Assembly: GCA_016785225.1 (NCBI GenBank)
Contig: JAFBJZ010000665.1
Location: forward strand, 2,728,001 to 2,792,000
Length of the DNA stretch: 64,000 nucleotides
From: Psettodes erumei
Lineage: Eukaryota; Chordata; Actinopteri; Pleuronectiformes; Psettodidae
Direction: 5' to 3'
Position 1 is the stretch's first letter; each line of letters opens with the position of its first letter. Below the pieces are notes generated by a model. That model worked only from the letters and a program-made list of their open reading frames with translations. It had not been told where the DNA came from and made no database searches. The position numbers and the translations under genes are program-made. This document shows positions 34,901 to 48,458 of this stretch, piece by piece.

Positions 34901-37500
34901 CCTACATATTTCTTTATTGTATGTGTGCGTTGCGGGTTTGAATGATTCCTGCAGCCTCTGCTGAACGGGCGCCCTCGGTGTTATTAAAAAGGGAAATCCC
35001 CAGAACTGCCTCAAACGGGCAGGGCTGAATTCAGTCCGCCGCCGAAGGCGTTGCCGCGAAACACACGGCTCTCACGCCGTCGTGATACACGCCGGTGAAC
35101 ACGTCCGCATGCAAGAAAACACAGACATAACAGCGCACATTCATAAAGGCAGCCTGTGCGCTTCACAAGCTGAGCTGCTCCCCAGTGTTCTGCCGGAGCT
35201 TCAATGAAACTGTCGAGTTACAACCTCCACCCCACACACACACACACACACACACACACGCATTCCTCCTGCATCGCTTTAATAAGTAAAAGTGCAGCAT
35301 GCTCTTTTGTCTTGCCCGGGGGTGTGTTTCTTCTTCACATACATGTGAGGTGTATATTTAGAATAGTTGTGCATAACAGTGGGCGCTGCGTGGGTGGATG
35401 TGGAGTTCCTTTTAACGCCGGAACCAACGACCCATGCTCTGCAAAAACAACCGCACATGCGCCAGTGCAGACACAGAGACTCATTTACAATTTCACACGC
35501 ACGCACAGACACACTGAAACAGAGGGTGTTTTGAGGAGAGGGAGATAAACCCCAGATGCACCCGCTCTCCTCCCACCCCCCCGCATAGGAAACCCCACCA
35601 TGCATTCACAGCTCTGCGTGATGCTGCAGCGATGTATTATTCACCATCTTTAAACATGGATTCTCCTTTTCACTCCATTTACACAGTTTTATGGAATTCG
35701 GAAAGCTGCAGCGCAAAGAAGAAAAAAGCACAAAGCACATGGATATGCGTTATGTTGCGTTTGCAAGCAGTGAAATCCAGCTCACAGTGCAGGTTGAACA
35801 CTTTGCACTCGATAAAATGTATTTGTGCTATTTCAGCTCCTCTGCTGGAGCGTCCCTCTTCTGTTTTTCTAGTGGTGAAGCAGGTGACATATCAGTCAGC
35901 AGGGGAAACCCTTCTCTGTCTCTCGCTCTCTCTTCTGGCTCATCAGCACATATCCTTTAATCACTCGCACATATTCATTATTCACCTCCCACAGGCGATG
36001 AATTATTCAACACTCGGTTTTCCACATGAGAACAGTGGGAGAAGACATGAGAAAGGCCTGTTCCCTTGTCTTTACGCTACCTCTCTCTCTCTCATCCTCC
36101 TCTTCCCTCCAGCTCAGCCTCCCTCTCTCGCACCCCATTGTCACTCTGGCACAGTGAAGATGGGGAGAACTCGCCCGCCTCCGATCAGTGTGCATGTTCT
36201 ACACCCCCCCCCCAGGCATCTGAATATAAAATCTGAGGCTGCCAAAATCCATCATTATTGCCGCAAAGCAAACCATATTTCCAGAGAAAAAACAAAATGA
36301 ATTTCATGGCAGAATATTACTTTTTATCTAACAACAATGCAGCTTATGCAAATAAGAACAGCCCAACAACACAGAATGCACGTGATATTCTCTGGAATAT
36401 CTTGCAGTGCTTTGTTCCTAGCGCAAGCAGCTCCTCATTTAGTCATTTGATTAATAATCAATCAGCAGAGTGTGGCACAAAATCTGAGCAGCAAATAGTA
36501 GTACACCTGCTTCCTGTCACTAAAAATGATGAGGCATCCAAATGTGCGGAAAAGGTCCCTGACCTCTGCTCTGCCCTGCTCCCATGAAAGCTATTACGTT
36601 TCCATCCACATGACCAGCGATGGCCATTAACAGGTTGCAGTGAAACAGTTAATCTTTAGCCAGTTTTGTCCCTCACCTATGCAGGTAGCTGTGACTGCGT
36701 GTGAAAGGGTTACTGAGGTCGCCTGTGTGATATTTTGCCGAGAGGGTGCGAAAGGGGAAAAAAACACTGTAATCCATTTCTGTTCTCTGCATAAATGACC
36801 CTGTTCCTCAGGGTCAGATGCGATACAGCCATCACGCAGTATATCTTCTTCACCCCGTTTGGACAGGGAGAGGATTGCGAATTGGAATTAAAATCGATCG
36901 ACACGGTCCGTGCGCCTGTGCACCTGAGGCGCTCTCATCGCACACACTGTGGTGTCGGAAGCTGCTGTTTATCTGTGTTACTGCTTCCGCTGGGAGCAGC
37001 CTGAACCGCTCTGCAGTTACTGTTTGTCATTTGCAGGATCTTTATTCATTCACACCAGCGTAATCAAAGCACATAAATCCTGGGTTACAATAAAACTACC
37101 AGATCCGACACGCACTCGGACGGATGGCGACCCTCTCGGCAAGGTGAAAACCTGTTTTGCTCCTCGCGGTCCACGATCACTCGACAGCTGCGACAAAAGC
37201 GACCTCGACCCTCCTGAAACTCAGCACTGCTGCAGGAAAGTAGCCATTAATAAAGCGTGAAGGAAAGAGCGGCTCTCTGCTGAGGTGGCGGTGGTTCTGC
37301 AGGCTCCTCATCACAGCCGCGACTTTGGCAGTGTGAAACTTTGGCACAGAGGGAGGCACAGCGGGACTTAAGAGATGACTTCCTACTCTGTCATGCGTGC
37401 GCCCACTCAGCCAATCTGCCACTGTTGCCGTCTGCACGAGCCTCTCTGGACCCTCAGTGCAGCGACACCCTCATTTGGGATTCTTCTCTCTGCCGCACAC
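34900..37500. promoter_or_regulatory. CpG-rich, GC-richer block without a recognisable gene
   Basis: Base composition differs from the surrounding DNA. CpG is dense at 35030-35115 (GCCGCCGAAGGCGTTGCCGC), 36895-36960 and 37100-37340. An octamer word ATGCAAAT lies at 36347-36354 and homeodomain-type words are frequent at 35940-36020. The 222-residue open frame at 35632-36300 looks like chance translation. The block may be a distal enhancer or a noncoding RNA promoter. Confidence 0.3.
35233..35259. repeat. CA-dinucleotide microsatellite, about 13 units
   Basis: Pure CA run between CCACC and GCATTCC. Confidence 0.95.
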
Positions 37501-40500
37501 TCACGCTCTATCTCTGGAGCGACACAGCAGTGCATGGTGAAAAAAAAAAAAAAGATACAGCACAACAGTAGTTTAGCATTACCCAAAAATACACACTGTG
37601 AAAATAATAAGCTGCAAACAAATTTTAACTAAAATCTGGGAGGTTATACGAATCTATCGAATACAATCTCTTCTTTGGATTTCTGTCAACTTTTTGCCAT
37701 TTAAAATCTTTGTTTTGTAACTGCTAGACGGTCAAAAGGACAAAAGACATCACCCCAGACTAAACTCCAACTGCTTCTTCTTTTGCCAACACATTTACAC
37801 ATCCATTTATAATGTACAACTAGCATCATAATCTACTAGTGACCAAGATTAGATGCAATGCCTCATTAAATCGTCTGCCAGAGAGTTACAGCTTCAATAT
37901 TTGCTCAGTGTTTTACACATGATGGAAACTTTATTCTCTTATTAGGTTGTATTGTGCTTTTTGTGCTGGATGCTCTTGTTTAAGAAATTAGGAGCTGCTG
38001 GAAATATTTCTGATGTTTCGAAATGCCTGAGCTGAACCGAGGACTGTGCTACATGGACAGATCGAGGAAGAAACGCACACAGCGAGCCGCCTCAATGACC
38101 GGTTTCACCTTGTAACACATGTTCACTGGGCACGACTTGTAGCCCGAGCGGAGAGCCAAAGAAACTCTCCCCCCTGCTCAAGCTGACATTGGCGTGCAAG
38201 GACATAAAGGAGAGAAAAGTCCTGTCTTTCCTTTTTCAATTGCATCTTATTTCCTGAGGTCACACACAAATACCCCACAAATAAAATTAAAGCATATCCT
38301 GCCTTTCAACGGATTAAAATACTCTGACGTGGAGGATCCAGGAGCAAAGCCACTTCACGCAGGCCTCTTATCAGATGTGCCATGGAGCAGCAAATGTTTA
38401 TCCAAACAGAGTGGACACTCACGACAATGAAAAGAGACAGGATGCGGAGAGCACCATAGGAAACACCCAAGTACATCCGCACTACACTGGAACCAGTTAA
38501 TTAGACAGCTGTCTGTCTCTGTTAATAGCTGGAAGACTATTATTAGACAGGTTACAAATGACGGCACAACACAAATAGTTAAAGCAACATACGCTGCCTG
38601 AGCGCTCCTAACACAATGTGATGACACTGTGTTAGGGTTTTCTCAGAGGAGTGACACGTTGTTTTTTGTTCAGCTACTCACTGCTTGATAAATGGTCGTC
38701 ATGACTGTTTAAATGCCTAAACTTTGTGTTGACCTTCCACCAGATAAATGACCTTTAAGGTATGTAATCATGTTCATTGACAAGACTGAATGATGAGGAA
38801 ACTGAACCGATAGCTAATCAGCTTGTGAATGTTATCAGAGGATATAAAATGTCTGATTATTAACTGTGCATGCAGACTGAGATAAGATTCTTTTTTTTAT
38901 ACAATATCACAGTATACACAGAATGTACAGTACTGGTTGCATGCGTACTTTGGGCAGACTGCTGTACTCTGCACTTTTCACTTGCACTTTACTCCCAAGC
39001 CAGCCACTAATGTTGTTTCATCTCTGCTCTGCTCTTTCTTTTCCATATCTGTACTTTGTGGGTTGCAGCTCCCGGGTTAATTTGGTGAAAGACAACTTAT
39101 TTTGTTCAACGGTTTGAGTGAGTCAGAGCCGAGACTGTTACTGCACCTCGCAGCTCAGCAGTGTTTTCTTTGGCCACAATGTGGGCGAAGCTGGACCGTG
39201 AAAAGCATCTCAGCATTTCTCTCCCTCTCTCTTTTGGACTTCCCTTTATTTACTGATCAATAATGCATATACCAAACAGCCTTTAATAACTGTTTTTTTT
39301 AGTTCAAACTGCTTTCTCTGTTTTCACCAACTAATAAATTTATTACTAAAAACAGATGACAGAGTGAGATGGGGTGAACGAACGTTCATGTGTCACTATT
39401 ATGATTTCCCTAAATTCTTCCTTGCAATCAGGACCTCTGCAGCTGATTTGATATTGGAGTCACAACTACTGAACCACATTTTGAATAAGGTTGAGACACC
39501 TACGTGTCACTTTGTTGTGTAATTATAGTAACAAAAGCAACCAAAATCTACATCATTATCTGTTAATCTTAATCCCACAAACACAAGCAGCCTGGTAAAA
39601 CAAGGATGCACACGACAATAACTGAAACAGACTGAGGAGAACAGAGAGGATTTTTATACAACAAAGCTCTCTGGTAGATTGACATGTTCGCATAAAGCGT
39701 AGCCCTTGTTGCCGGGTTGCGGTCTGATACGGCCATGACCTCTGCCAGCTTTTTATTCCTCCAAGTCGAGGTTATGACTTCTTTTGTAACGCACAGCTCC
39801 TCTTAGCATTGTGTGTGTTTTTTTTTAGCTGTGTCTCTGTCTGGGCAGGACGGCAAAGACGGTAGTACGTGGAAAAACAAACAAAGATGAACTCATCACG
39901 TGTGAAAGTCACAGTTCACATCCGAGGCACATCACTGAAATGCTCAGCGCTTGATTACCTGCTTTTTTAAAAAAGCCTATAAGTTGAGGAAGTTTGGTTT
40001 GAGGTTCAGAAAAATCTGAAGTTGTGACTAAGTTCTCTAACTTTTGAGACAGAATCAAAGCCAGGTTGCAAAATGGAAAACGAGCACTTCCTGCAAAGTA
40101 AGAGCAAGAGCCTGCAGGTGTAAGGAAACAGCTGTGTGGAACCACGAGACTGATCGGAACAGGTTGGAGACGGATGAAGATCTGGACAGTTTTGGACCAT
40201 TTGCTGTTCTGTGAGGCATGTTCGGACCAACCTGTGTCATTAAAGACTCACAAAATTCTCCATCTCTGGGTTTCAAAAAGTACTAGCTGCTCCGGTCTCA
40301 CTGAATATAACTGAACAGCTGATGGAAAAAACTGACAACATACAGGATTTGGCAAAAGGTAATCGTCATGATGCCGTAAAAGATTTTTCAACTTGAACAG
40401 CAAAGGTCGAGGAGTCTCACAGCAGGTTTAGTTTCACTGCACTTGATTTTCACCACCGTGTTTTGTCATCAAAGAAGAGGTACAGTATGTTGAATAAGAT

Positions 40501-42085
40501 AGCACTGACATGGGGTGGGAACCAAAGGATGGTTAATGGCTCCGAAAATAGACAAAGAACTTTTATTTTGAAACATCCCCAATGAATTGGTGGGAAAATG
40601 ACCTGGGACAGGAAATTAGTACTGAACTCACCATTAACCTTGCATTAATTTCAGGCAGATGGAAGAGCTATGGAGAGTTTGGAGTCACTCTCTGAAGCAC
40701 TTAATTTCAAATCTGTCCTGTTTGTGTTTTACATGCACAGTAAATTTGACTCTTCTTGTTCCAGACAGTATAATATTAACAAAAAGCAATTACCAACATT
40801 AAATTCAGTTGATTTGATTACCTCTGTGTCTTCAGAATAGTTTTCCGACCACAGTATGATTTAATGAGAACGCATGCTCCCCAAGAATGAATCAGAACAA
40901 ACCCTTTGGAGGGAAACTGTGGAGTCACGGAGTTAAAGAAAGTGAGAGACATGAATCAGAAGTAAAAAAAGAAAAAAAAAAAAAAAAAAAAGCCTTCTAG
41001 TCTGCAACACTCTGAGGAGTCACATCCTTGGGAGCTATGTGGGAAACTAAAGTATACACCTATTCCTGGTAATCAGGGATGGGAAACGTTGTGTACCTGG
41101 ATGGAGAATTAACCAATGTCTGACTGACACCTAAACTGAACTGAGGCATGTATGGGTCCATTCATAAACATTCAGTGAGACTGAACTGTTCAATTTCACC
41201 TCGACACATCCAGTCAATGGTCAAAAACCAATGAGTGAAGACATTTTGAACACATCCATATTGTTAAAATTTACTCCCTTGAATGCAGGTCAAATTAACA
41301 TTACCTGTGCTAGAAAGAAATCTTCCTTTAAAAACGTTGATGCACTTACAGCTTCCCCTTCATGTGAAAAGTTAAACTCTTGATTCCACAGTGAGGGCTG
41401 GATCACCAACGGGGCCAAACCCAGGTTCTCGAGGGCCCCAAACTCCCTGTGTTGGTTGCTGGTTGGTGCTCATCTGTTTGTGGAAAAGCACACAACCAAA
41501 TGCACCATATTAGCTCAAGGGGTACTTCTACTTTACTTAATGAAGTTGTGTTAGTATCATAATATAGCCGCAAACAGTGGTTAACAGTTTGGGGGTGTAG
41601 AAGCGCTGAGTGGGTTACGGTTAGATCAGCGAACTGATGCGTCGGCGCTCTGCCATCGGCATTTACGTACGCGTATCTGGCGCCATCTAGTGTCGTTTAA
41701 TCGATAGGGCAGCGATGGATGACGACTTCAAACCAGTGGCGAGGAAAAAAGTGTTTATTGAAGTTTATTTTTTTTAAAGTCATGGATGGTTTATTCTCTT
41801 TTTGTATTTTCTTTTTTATGCTCCGGGTCACTTCCAGTCCAGCGGCTTGAATTTGGTGGACAAAGAAGTGGCTCAACGCTTCCTGTGAACTAAAACTTCC
41901 AAAAACATGGATATGCAAAATGCTAACACACGTGCTAAATAGCTAATCTCACGGTGCATTCAAGGTCGGGTCGGACATAAGAATGCCATCTAAAATGGTT
42001 TTATATATTTGAGAGGGAGTCTGTAAAAGATATTCAACTTACCTCTTCAATGGGGCATTTTTGGCAACAGGAAGACAACAGGCAG
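37501..42085. other. Intergenic space upstream of gusb
   Basis: No gene that I can support. Low-complexity spots include poly-A at 37542-37553 and an A-rich run at 40966-40991. A 12-base palindrome with an E-box, AGACAGCTGTCT, lies at 38503-38514 next to TTAATTAG. Confidence 0.35.
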
Positions 42086-42092
42086 CTCTGAG

Positions 42093-42122
42093 GTCACGTG
42101 ACTACGGAACACATCATGTGAC
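42093..42122 (+). promoter_or_regulatory. gusb: Two MiT/TFE (CLEAR-type) E-boxes in the gusb promoter
   Basis: GTCACGTGAC at 42093-42102 is the full palindromic CLEAR consensus, and TCATGTGAC at 42114-42122 is an M-box variant. Both lie 64-93 bases before the gusb ATG in a CpG-rich, TATA-less promoter. GUSB is a lysosomal enzyme of the kind regulated by TFEB, so the position fits the gene's function. Binding is inferred. Confidence 0.65.
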
Positions 42123-42185
42123 CGACTCGGCGACGAGAAGCCGCGGAGTGTGCTTCCGAGTGTCCGCAAAAAAAGTTAGTCCGTG

Positions 42186-45100
42186 ATGTTCGTGCCTGGG
42201 GGGCTCGGGTTGTTCGGTGCTCTGTGTCTGTGCGCCGCGTTGGACGCGGTGCGTCCGCTCAGCGGCGGCATGCTCTTCCCCCGGGAGTCCTCCTCCAGGG
42301 AGGTGAAGGAGCTGACCGGGGTGTGGGACTTCAGGGCGGACAAGTCCCCAAACAGGAACCAGGGCTTCGAGAAGGCATGGTACAAAGGCCGACTGGCTGA
42401 GGTGAGTGGCACACGTCGAAGAGAGGTTCCCTTACAACCATCTGCAGTCAGGAGTGTGAGTCTGAACCTGTAAACAATATGCAGCCAGTGGGTGATCCGA
42501 AACACTGCCTTGTAAATCTACTACTCTCGTGTACCACGAGATGTGCAAAACACCACCAAGGACATTAGAGTCAGCAGAAACTTACCACTCAGTATCACAG
42601 TAAATCCATTTACTGTCAGAATAGTATACCACATGGGATCAAAATGTTTCACATGGTGCAAAGCTTTTATGACTTATTTATTCCCTCAGTTTGACATTTG
42701 TTGTGAGCAGAAGTCTTTTCTTATTGTGTAGTTGTATAGTGTAGAAAAAAGTCAAACAAATAGAAATAATTGACCTTTGATCATCTTGTGACCCCTCAGA
42801 TTTATGTTGGGAGGTCCTGACCTCCATGCTGGCATCCATCAGGGATTTACATAGATGGAGAGAATGCAGCCATTACTAACTCCCTATTATGATCATGGTG
42901 ATCATAATAATCATGGTTATCATCATGCCGGGACCTACAGTCTCACTACTGAGTACTTTTAGAAGAAAAATACTGTCTTATAGCTGAAATTGATGGTTTT
43001 CTTTTCCCTAGTCTGGCCCAGTGATTGACATGCCAGTTCCTGCCAGCTACAACGACATCACCCAGGACCCCTCACTAAGAGATTTCATTGGCTGGGTGTG
43101 GTATGAGCGAGAGGTAGTGGTGCCTGCCCGCTGGGTCGCAGATGAAGGAACCAGAGTGGTTCTCAGAGTGGGAAGTGCTCACTATTATTCAGTGGTGGTG
43201 AGTAGTGTCTTCCCTCTCGACTCCAGACACTGTTGAAAAATAGAAGTGGTTGACTGCGGTTTGGGGATATGACTCATGCGATGCGGTAAAGAGAGCCTTC
43301 TACAGAACCAATCTTTATCTTTGCAGTGGGTGAACGGGGTGAAAGTGACCGAGCATAATGGAGGCCATCTTCCTTTTGAGGCTGAGATAGGCAGTTTAAT
43401 CCGCAAGGACCCAACTGCGCCGTGCAGGATCACCATCGCTGTCAACAACACTCTGACTTTGGAGACTCTGCCTCCAGGAATCATCCAGCACATGGACGAC
43501 CGCACCAAGTAATCCCGACTGACTTAATATGAACGCTTAACTGTGTCAGGATGCCTGCTTCATTGGTCTTTGACATTTGTAGCATTTAGGTGATGCATGC
43601 TTTGATTCAAAAGTTTAATGCTTTGCTTTTTCAAGCTTGGACTAGAATACTTTAAATTGGCCCTTTCACAGTAAAACATCTTTTTAATTGTTGTTACTTT
43701 TACAGTTTCTGAGAAATTGACACTTTCAGATTGGAACATTATTGTAGGGCTGCAACTAACAATTATTTACATTATCAGTTAATCAGAAAATTACATTCAT
43801 GATTAATTGATCAATGGTGAGCTCCTGTCAAAACTAACCTTTCTAATAAATTTAGAATTTTCTAGAGTTGTTAACTGTTTTTTTTTCTAAATTCAGAGAA
43901 TCTAGTCTTTTGTAGTTCATGTATCATACAGACAAGATTCAAATTCATGCTGTTGCCTTTCAGCGGGTGTCCAGCTAATGAGGAGAATGTAATTGCTCAA
44001 CAGGTACCCTGATGGTTTCTTTGTGCAAAACATCTACTTTGATTTCTTCAACTATGCTGGGATACATCGTCCTGTGTTGCTGTACACTACTCCAAAGGCG
44101 TATGTGGATGACATCACTGTGGTGACTGATTTCTTGGATAACATTGGTAAATGAATGCAACTAGATACAGTAAAAAAAAAAAACCCTAATTTACTCAATT
44201 TTCTAAACTGACGATTCACAAATGCTCAAAGTGAGGGAATGCCATCTGCACCAGGTGAAACAGTTATCTTATAGTTTATGTCTGTTTCCCCCTGCATTTT
44301 AGGTCTCGTGAAATACAAAGTATCAGTCCAAGGTGCTACCACAGCCACGCTGAAGGTCACTTTGATGGACAAAGCAGGACATTGCGTAGCCTCCTCCAGC
44401 GAGCAGTCTGGAGTTCTCAAAGTGGCAGATGTCAAGCTGTGGTGGCCGTACTTGATGAACGAGGATCCAGGTTATCTCTACTCTCTGGAGGTAAGACGGT
44501 ATGCTAACATGCAGTAAGTGTCAAAGCAACTGTTTGCCTTTTTGCCAGGACTGGTCCGTTTATCGACATGTTGCTGCATGACCCAGCAGGTCACATATTA
44601 CTATTTCTATAACTGGCACATGTTCACTTAAACACCCAGGTCCATTTAATGTCAGCTGATGGGAAATCAACACATGAAGATGTGTACACTCTACCAGTCG
44701 GCATCCGCACTGTTAACGTTACCAGCACCCAGTTCCTCATTAACAACAAGCCCTTCTATTTCCATGGAGTCAATAAGCACGAGGACGCTGACGTGAGTAC
44801 CACTAGAGGGAAGCAAAAGCTTTACTTAAATACCCAGTCCCATTTAGCCTTGTAGCATCTTACCTGTCCTAACATTCAATAAGCTAGCATCTTCAGGCAG
44901 TTTCTGATAAATGGACATGAAATCTAATGTAATGTAATCTAATCCTCCGTTCTGTTTCCCTTGTGTGTCAGATTCGAGGTAAAGGCCTGGACTGGCCCCT
45001 GGTTGTCAAGGACTTTAACCTGCTGAAGTGGTTGGGGGCCAACTCGTTCCGCACCAGCCACTACCCCTATGCGGAGGAGATCCTGCAGATGTGTGATCGC

Positions 45101-45947
45101 CATGGCATCGTAGTAATAGATGAGTGCCCTGGAGTGGGCATCAAAGACATGTAAGAGTCTGTGTGACCTCTGGGTGTGTTTGACAGTTCAGCATAAACGT
45201 CAACAGCATAAACATCTGGACAGAGGAGTTCAGACGTCTCAGTACAGTACAGTGTGGTCAAGTCAATGGTCTTGGTATTTACAGCATAAACATCTGGACA
45301 GAGGACAGACTTGCATTTAACCTGGAGCGATGGATGATTGTGGCATGTTAATCTCTCAACTCAGATTGTGCTCTGTCGCTTGTGCGTTGCCAACCTAGTC
45401 GCAGTTTTGGAAACGCCTCCCTCACCCATCACCTGGTCGTCATGGATGAGCTTGTACGTCGGGACAAGAACCATCCCTCTGTGGTCATGTGGTCGGTAGC
45501 TAACGAGCCGGCTTCAGAGATGCGCCCTGCTGAATTTTATTTCAAGTGAGTACTGATAATTAGTTTGACGTGGAGCATGGCACAGAATGGATCCACCCAT
45601 TAAATAACTATCCACACACAAAGTGACACTCTAAGATTACATTTTTAAAATTTCTGCCTTTATTTGATAGTTGACAATGTAAGGATACACCACCAGGACG
45701 CCCCTGAAAACTCCAGGCTAATAAAAACTTTAAAGTCTGTCTTCATGTCAGTGGGAGATGTACTCATTTGTTAGTCAGTCACAGCCTGTCTCTTTACTCT
45801 GATGCATGGAATGCAGTAAGTGTAGGGATTAAGCTGCTCTGAACGTGAACGACTGGAGCTCGGCTGTTCCCCCAGGCTTCGGAGAGACAAACAGTGCGAA
45901 CAAACACTCAACCTGCCAAACTGCTGCTCTCACAAGTAAAGCAGTAT

Positions 45948-45985
<38 letters not shown>

Positions 45986-48458
45986 GAAGAAAAAAGTGCA
46001 CATGTGCAGTGACTCCAGAGCAGCATCTCTTTGAATTACCTAACAGGACAGGTTGAGTCAGCTGTTATCATAATGGGGCATTGTTGTGATTGTTCATTAG
46101 CATACCATTGTAATGTACCTGATACCTGGAGTAACATCCCTCTCCCTCAACTTTGTCCTTCCTACAGGACCGTGATCCAACATACCAAAGCTCTGGACCC
46201 CACCCGGCCCGTCACTTATATCACAAACAGCAACTATGCCCGTGACAAAGGGGTGAGTTCTTGTAGCACTCACTACAATATCAGCAGTATACCAAGTACC
46301 AGTATATCTTCAGCTGCACCCATCAGTGATGCTACCTGTGGCTTCCTTTAAACAAAGGAAACGTATTTGCAGTAATGGAGCAAATATCAAATGCAACATG
46401 TGCTTGGTAACAATAATTTGAATCCAAATGTTGCTAAATCCTGATCGGTACCAAGAAATAATGCGAGTGATGTCACCTTTTTTCCACGCAAGTCCTGCCC
46501 AGGTCAAACCAGTGAGAAGAGCATAGAAGAAATGATACAGATGTAAAATTAACTTTTGCAAAACTTTTCAAACTTTGGCAGAAATCACTCGCAGCTAGAA
46601 GATGTTGCAGGAAATCTAGCTTCAGGGCCTTTAAGGACTGCAGCTGATGATACTAGCAGACACATCATTATGAAATATAACAAATGGGCATAATATACTT
46701 TTGGTCCTCTCAGTGCTGCAGGTCAGATCATAACACTGAATCAGATAAAGTGCCTCACGAAAACTAAGGGAGTAAAATTTGAGTAGTCAGGGTATCCTTC
46801 AAAGTTTCTGTCAAACTCTGAAGCTCCTGTTGACAGTGTGAGTTGTTGTCGTGCCTAAGAAACTTTGCATTCCTATGCTGTGATGAATACCATTCAGGGC
46901 AATGTTTGTAGCTTAAAGGCACTGCTCAATTTGCAGCCTCAGACTGCTGCGGCCGCTAATTTGTAAAGGCCTCTGGCTGGGATAATACAGTGTCTCTGAA
47001 TTCGCTGTTCAAACACTGCTCATTTACCTGAGGCCATTCAGTTCTGAATAAGTGAGCAGGTACTTGCTGAGTGCAAAAGGCGAATACAGAGCGTCAAACG
47101 AATAATGCTACTTAATTTCTCCCCGTAACAGATAACTGCTACTACTCGAACATTCCTTGCGTGTACATGAATAAATCAATGAACCTATAAAAGGTTGCGG
47201 CCATTGTCACGGCCAAATTGTGTTTAACAACACGAAAGTCGTAAATTGTCTTATTGTCCCGTATCTCATCCCCAGGCTCCGTACGTGGATGTAATCTGTG
47301 TGAACAGCTACTTCTCCTGGTACCACGATCCAGGCTACGTGGAGGTCATCCCCATCCAGCTCAACACCCAGTTTGAGAACTGGTATGGAAAGTACCAGAA
47401 ACCCATTATTCAGAGTGAATACGGAGCAGACGCGGTGCCGGGGCTTCACAGTGTGAGGATTCGCACACATCAATCATCCGATGACAGATTGTTTTAACGT
47501 TGAATTATTCAGAGGCTCCTAAAGGCGGCTTTCTTTTCGCTCTCCAGGACCCACCCATGATGTTTACTGAGGAGTACCAGAACATCGTCCTGCAGAACTA
47601 CCACAGCGTGTTCGACCAGAAGAGGAAGCAGTATGTTGTCGGCGAACTCATCTGGAACTTCGCTGATTTCATGACTGCACAAGGTACCTGAGCCGCGGAT
47701 CACAATAACCTGTAGAACCAGAACCGCTCTCCCTTCTCCCGGTTTAAACAGTGCATACATTACAATGATGTGACGTTGTCAAATAATGAAAAAAACACCA
47801 CACACCCTGCACATACCATGCAATGCTCATTATAAGTGTAGAGGGACACAGTGGTTAGGGGAGGAGGGTGTTGTATCATTAACCGGCTGACTTTGCCTTA
47901 TTGTGTGTTGAGTTCAGTACACAAAAGAGAGGCTGTATGGGATGTGAAGGAGTCAGTGGATGTCTTGCGACGAGCGCTGAAATGTCCTGAAGGGGCCTGG
48001 GTTGTAGAAACGGTGAATCGACAAAGGGAGATTCATGGTGCTGGATCCCTTTTTGCATTTTCTCAACCCAGCATGGGTTGAGGGTGTCGTACAGGAGGTG
48101 CCACCGTGGCATCCCAGAAGTGATTTCTTGCCAGTTTTCCTGGGTCGTCCCCTGAGAACATCAGAACATCAGAACATTCACTCAAAAAAAAAAAAAAGAA
48201 TCCCCTCACACATTCATCGATCTGCATATTGACCCGAAAAAAGGGCTCCTTTGTTTTGGCGCCCTGTGCTTGATGAGATTGTTGTCGATCCGTCTTGTGT
48301 CTGCAGGGATCACCCGCGTGGTCGGGAACAAGAAGGGCGTTTTCAGCAGGCAACGGCAGCCCAAAGCAGCAGCATTCATCTTGAAGGAGAGGTACTGGAG
48401 ACTGGCAAACGAAACGGGCAAACTGCCCCCTTGGACCAAATACCCTTGCTCGCTCTGA
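42186..48458 (+). CDS. gusb: Beta-glucuronidase, lysosomal (glycoside hydrolase family 2)
   Basis: Lysosomal exo-hydrolase removing terminal beta-glucuronic acid from glycosaminoglycans and conjugates. Twelve exons join in frame to 647 residues (human about 651): 42186-42401, 43012-43197, 43327-43508, 44004-44146, 44303-44490, 44640-44792, 44972-45150, 45399-45545, 46168-46252, 47276-47452, 47548-47683 and 48307-48458. The order is an N-terminal signal peptide, a jelly-roll sugar-binding domain, an immunoglobulin-like domain (SLWWPYLM-type KLWWPYLM) and a TIM barrel. The acid/base Glu is in SVANEPAS (residue about 452) and the nucleophile Glu in IIQSEYGAD (about 541). GVNKHEDADIRG and NSFRTSHYPYAEE are near-invariant family stretches. 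NNT, NVT and NAS are possible glycosylation sites. ATG 42186 was chosen because it opens the hydrophobic leader. The C-terminus after ANETG is diverged. No defect is visible. Confidence 0.97.
43744..43850 (+). repeat. Teleost 'GGGCTGCAACTAAC' dispersed repeat in gusb intron 3
   Basis: GTAGGGCTGCAACTAACAAT followed by TTATCAGTTAATCAGAAAAT and GATTAATTGATCAATGG matches the left end of a very abundant fish element. The right part is missing or too diverged to trace. Confidence 0.7.
45203..45305 (+). repeat. 25-bp direct repeat in gusb intron 7
   Basis: An identical 25-base sequence beginning ACAGCATAAACATCTGG is found at 45203-45227 and 45281-45305. A shorter partial copy (CAGCATAAACGT) lies just upstream near 45189. 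This is local tandem duplication within an intron. Confidence 0.9.
45949..45983. repeat. GT-dinucleotide microsatellite, about 17 units, in gusb intron 8
   Basis: Pure GT run flanked by GCAGTATG and GAAGAAG. Confidence 0.95.
46253..47275 (+). other. gusb: gusb intron 9 (about 1 kb), no other feature seen
   Basis: The largest gusb intron, bounded by GTGAGT and CCCCAG. I see no nested gene or clear repeat in it. Confidence 0.6.

Noticed and set aside
35632..36300. 222-residue plus-strand open frame
   Set aside because: It is the longest frame in the gene desert, but composition is low-complexity (Ser, Leu, His, Pro), there is no domain, promoter or splice context, and other frames there are also open.
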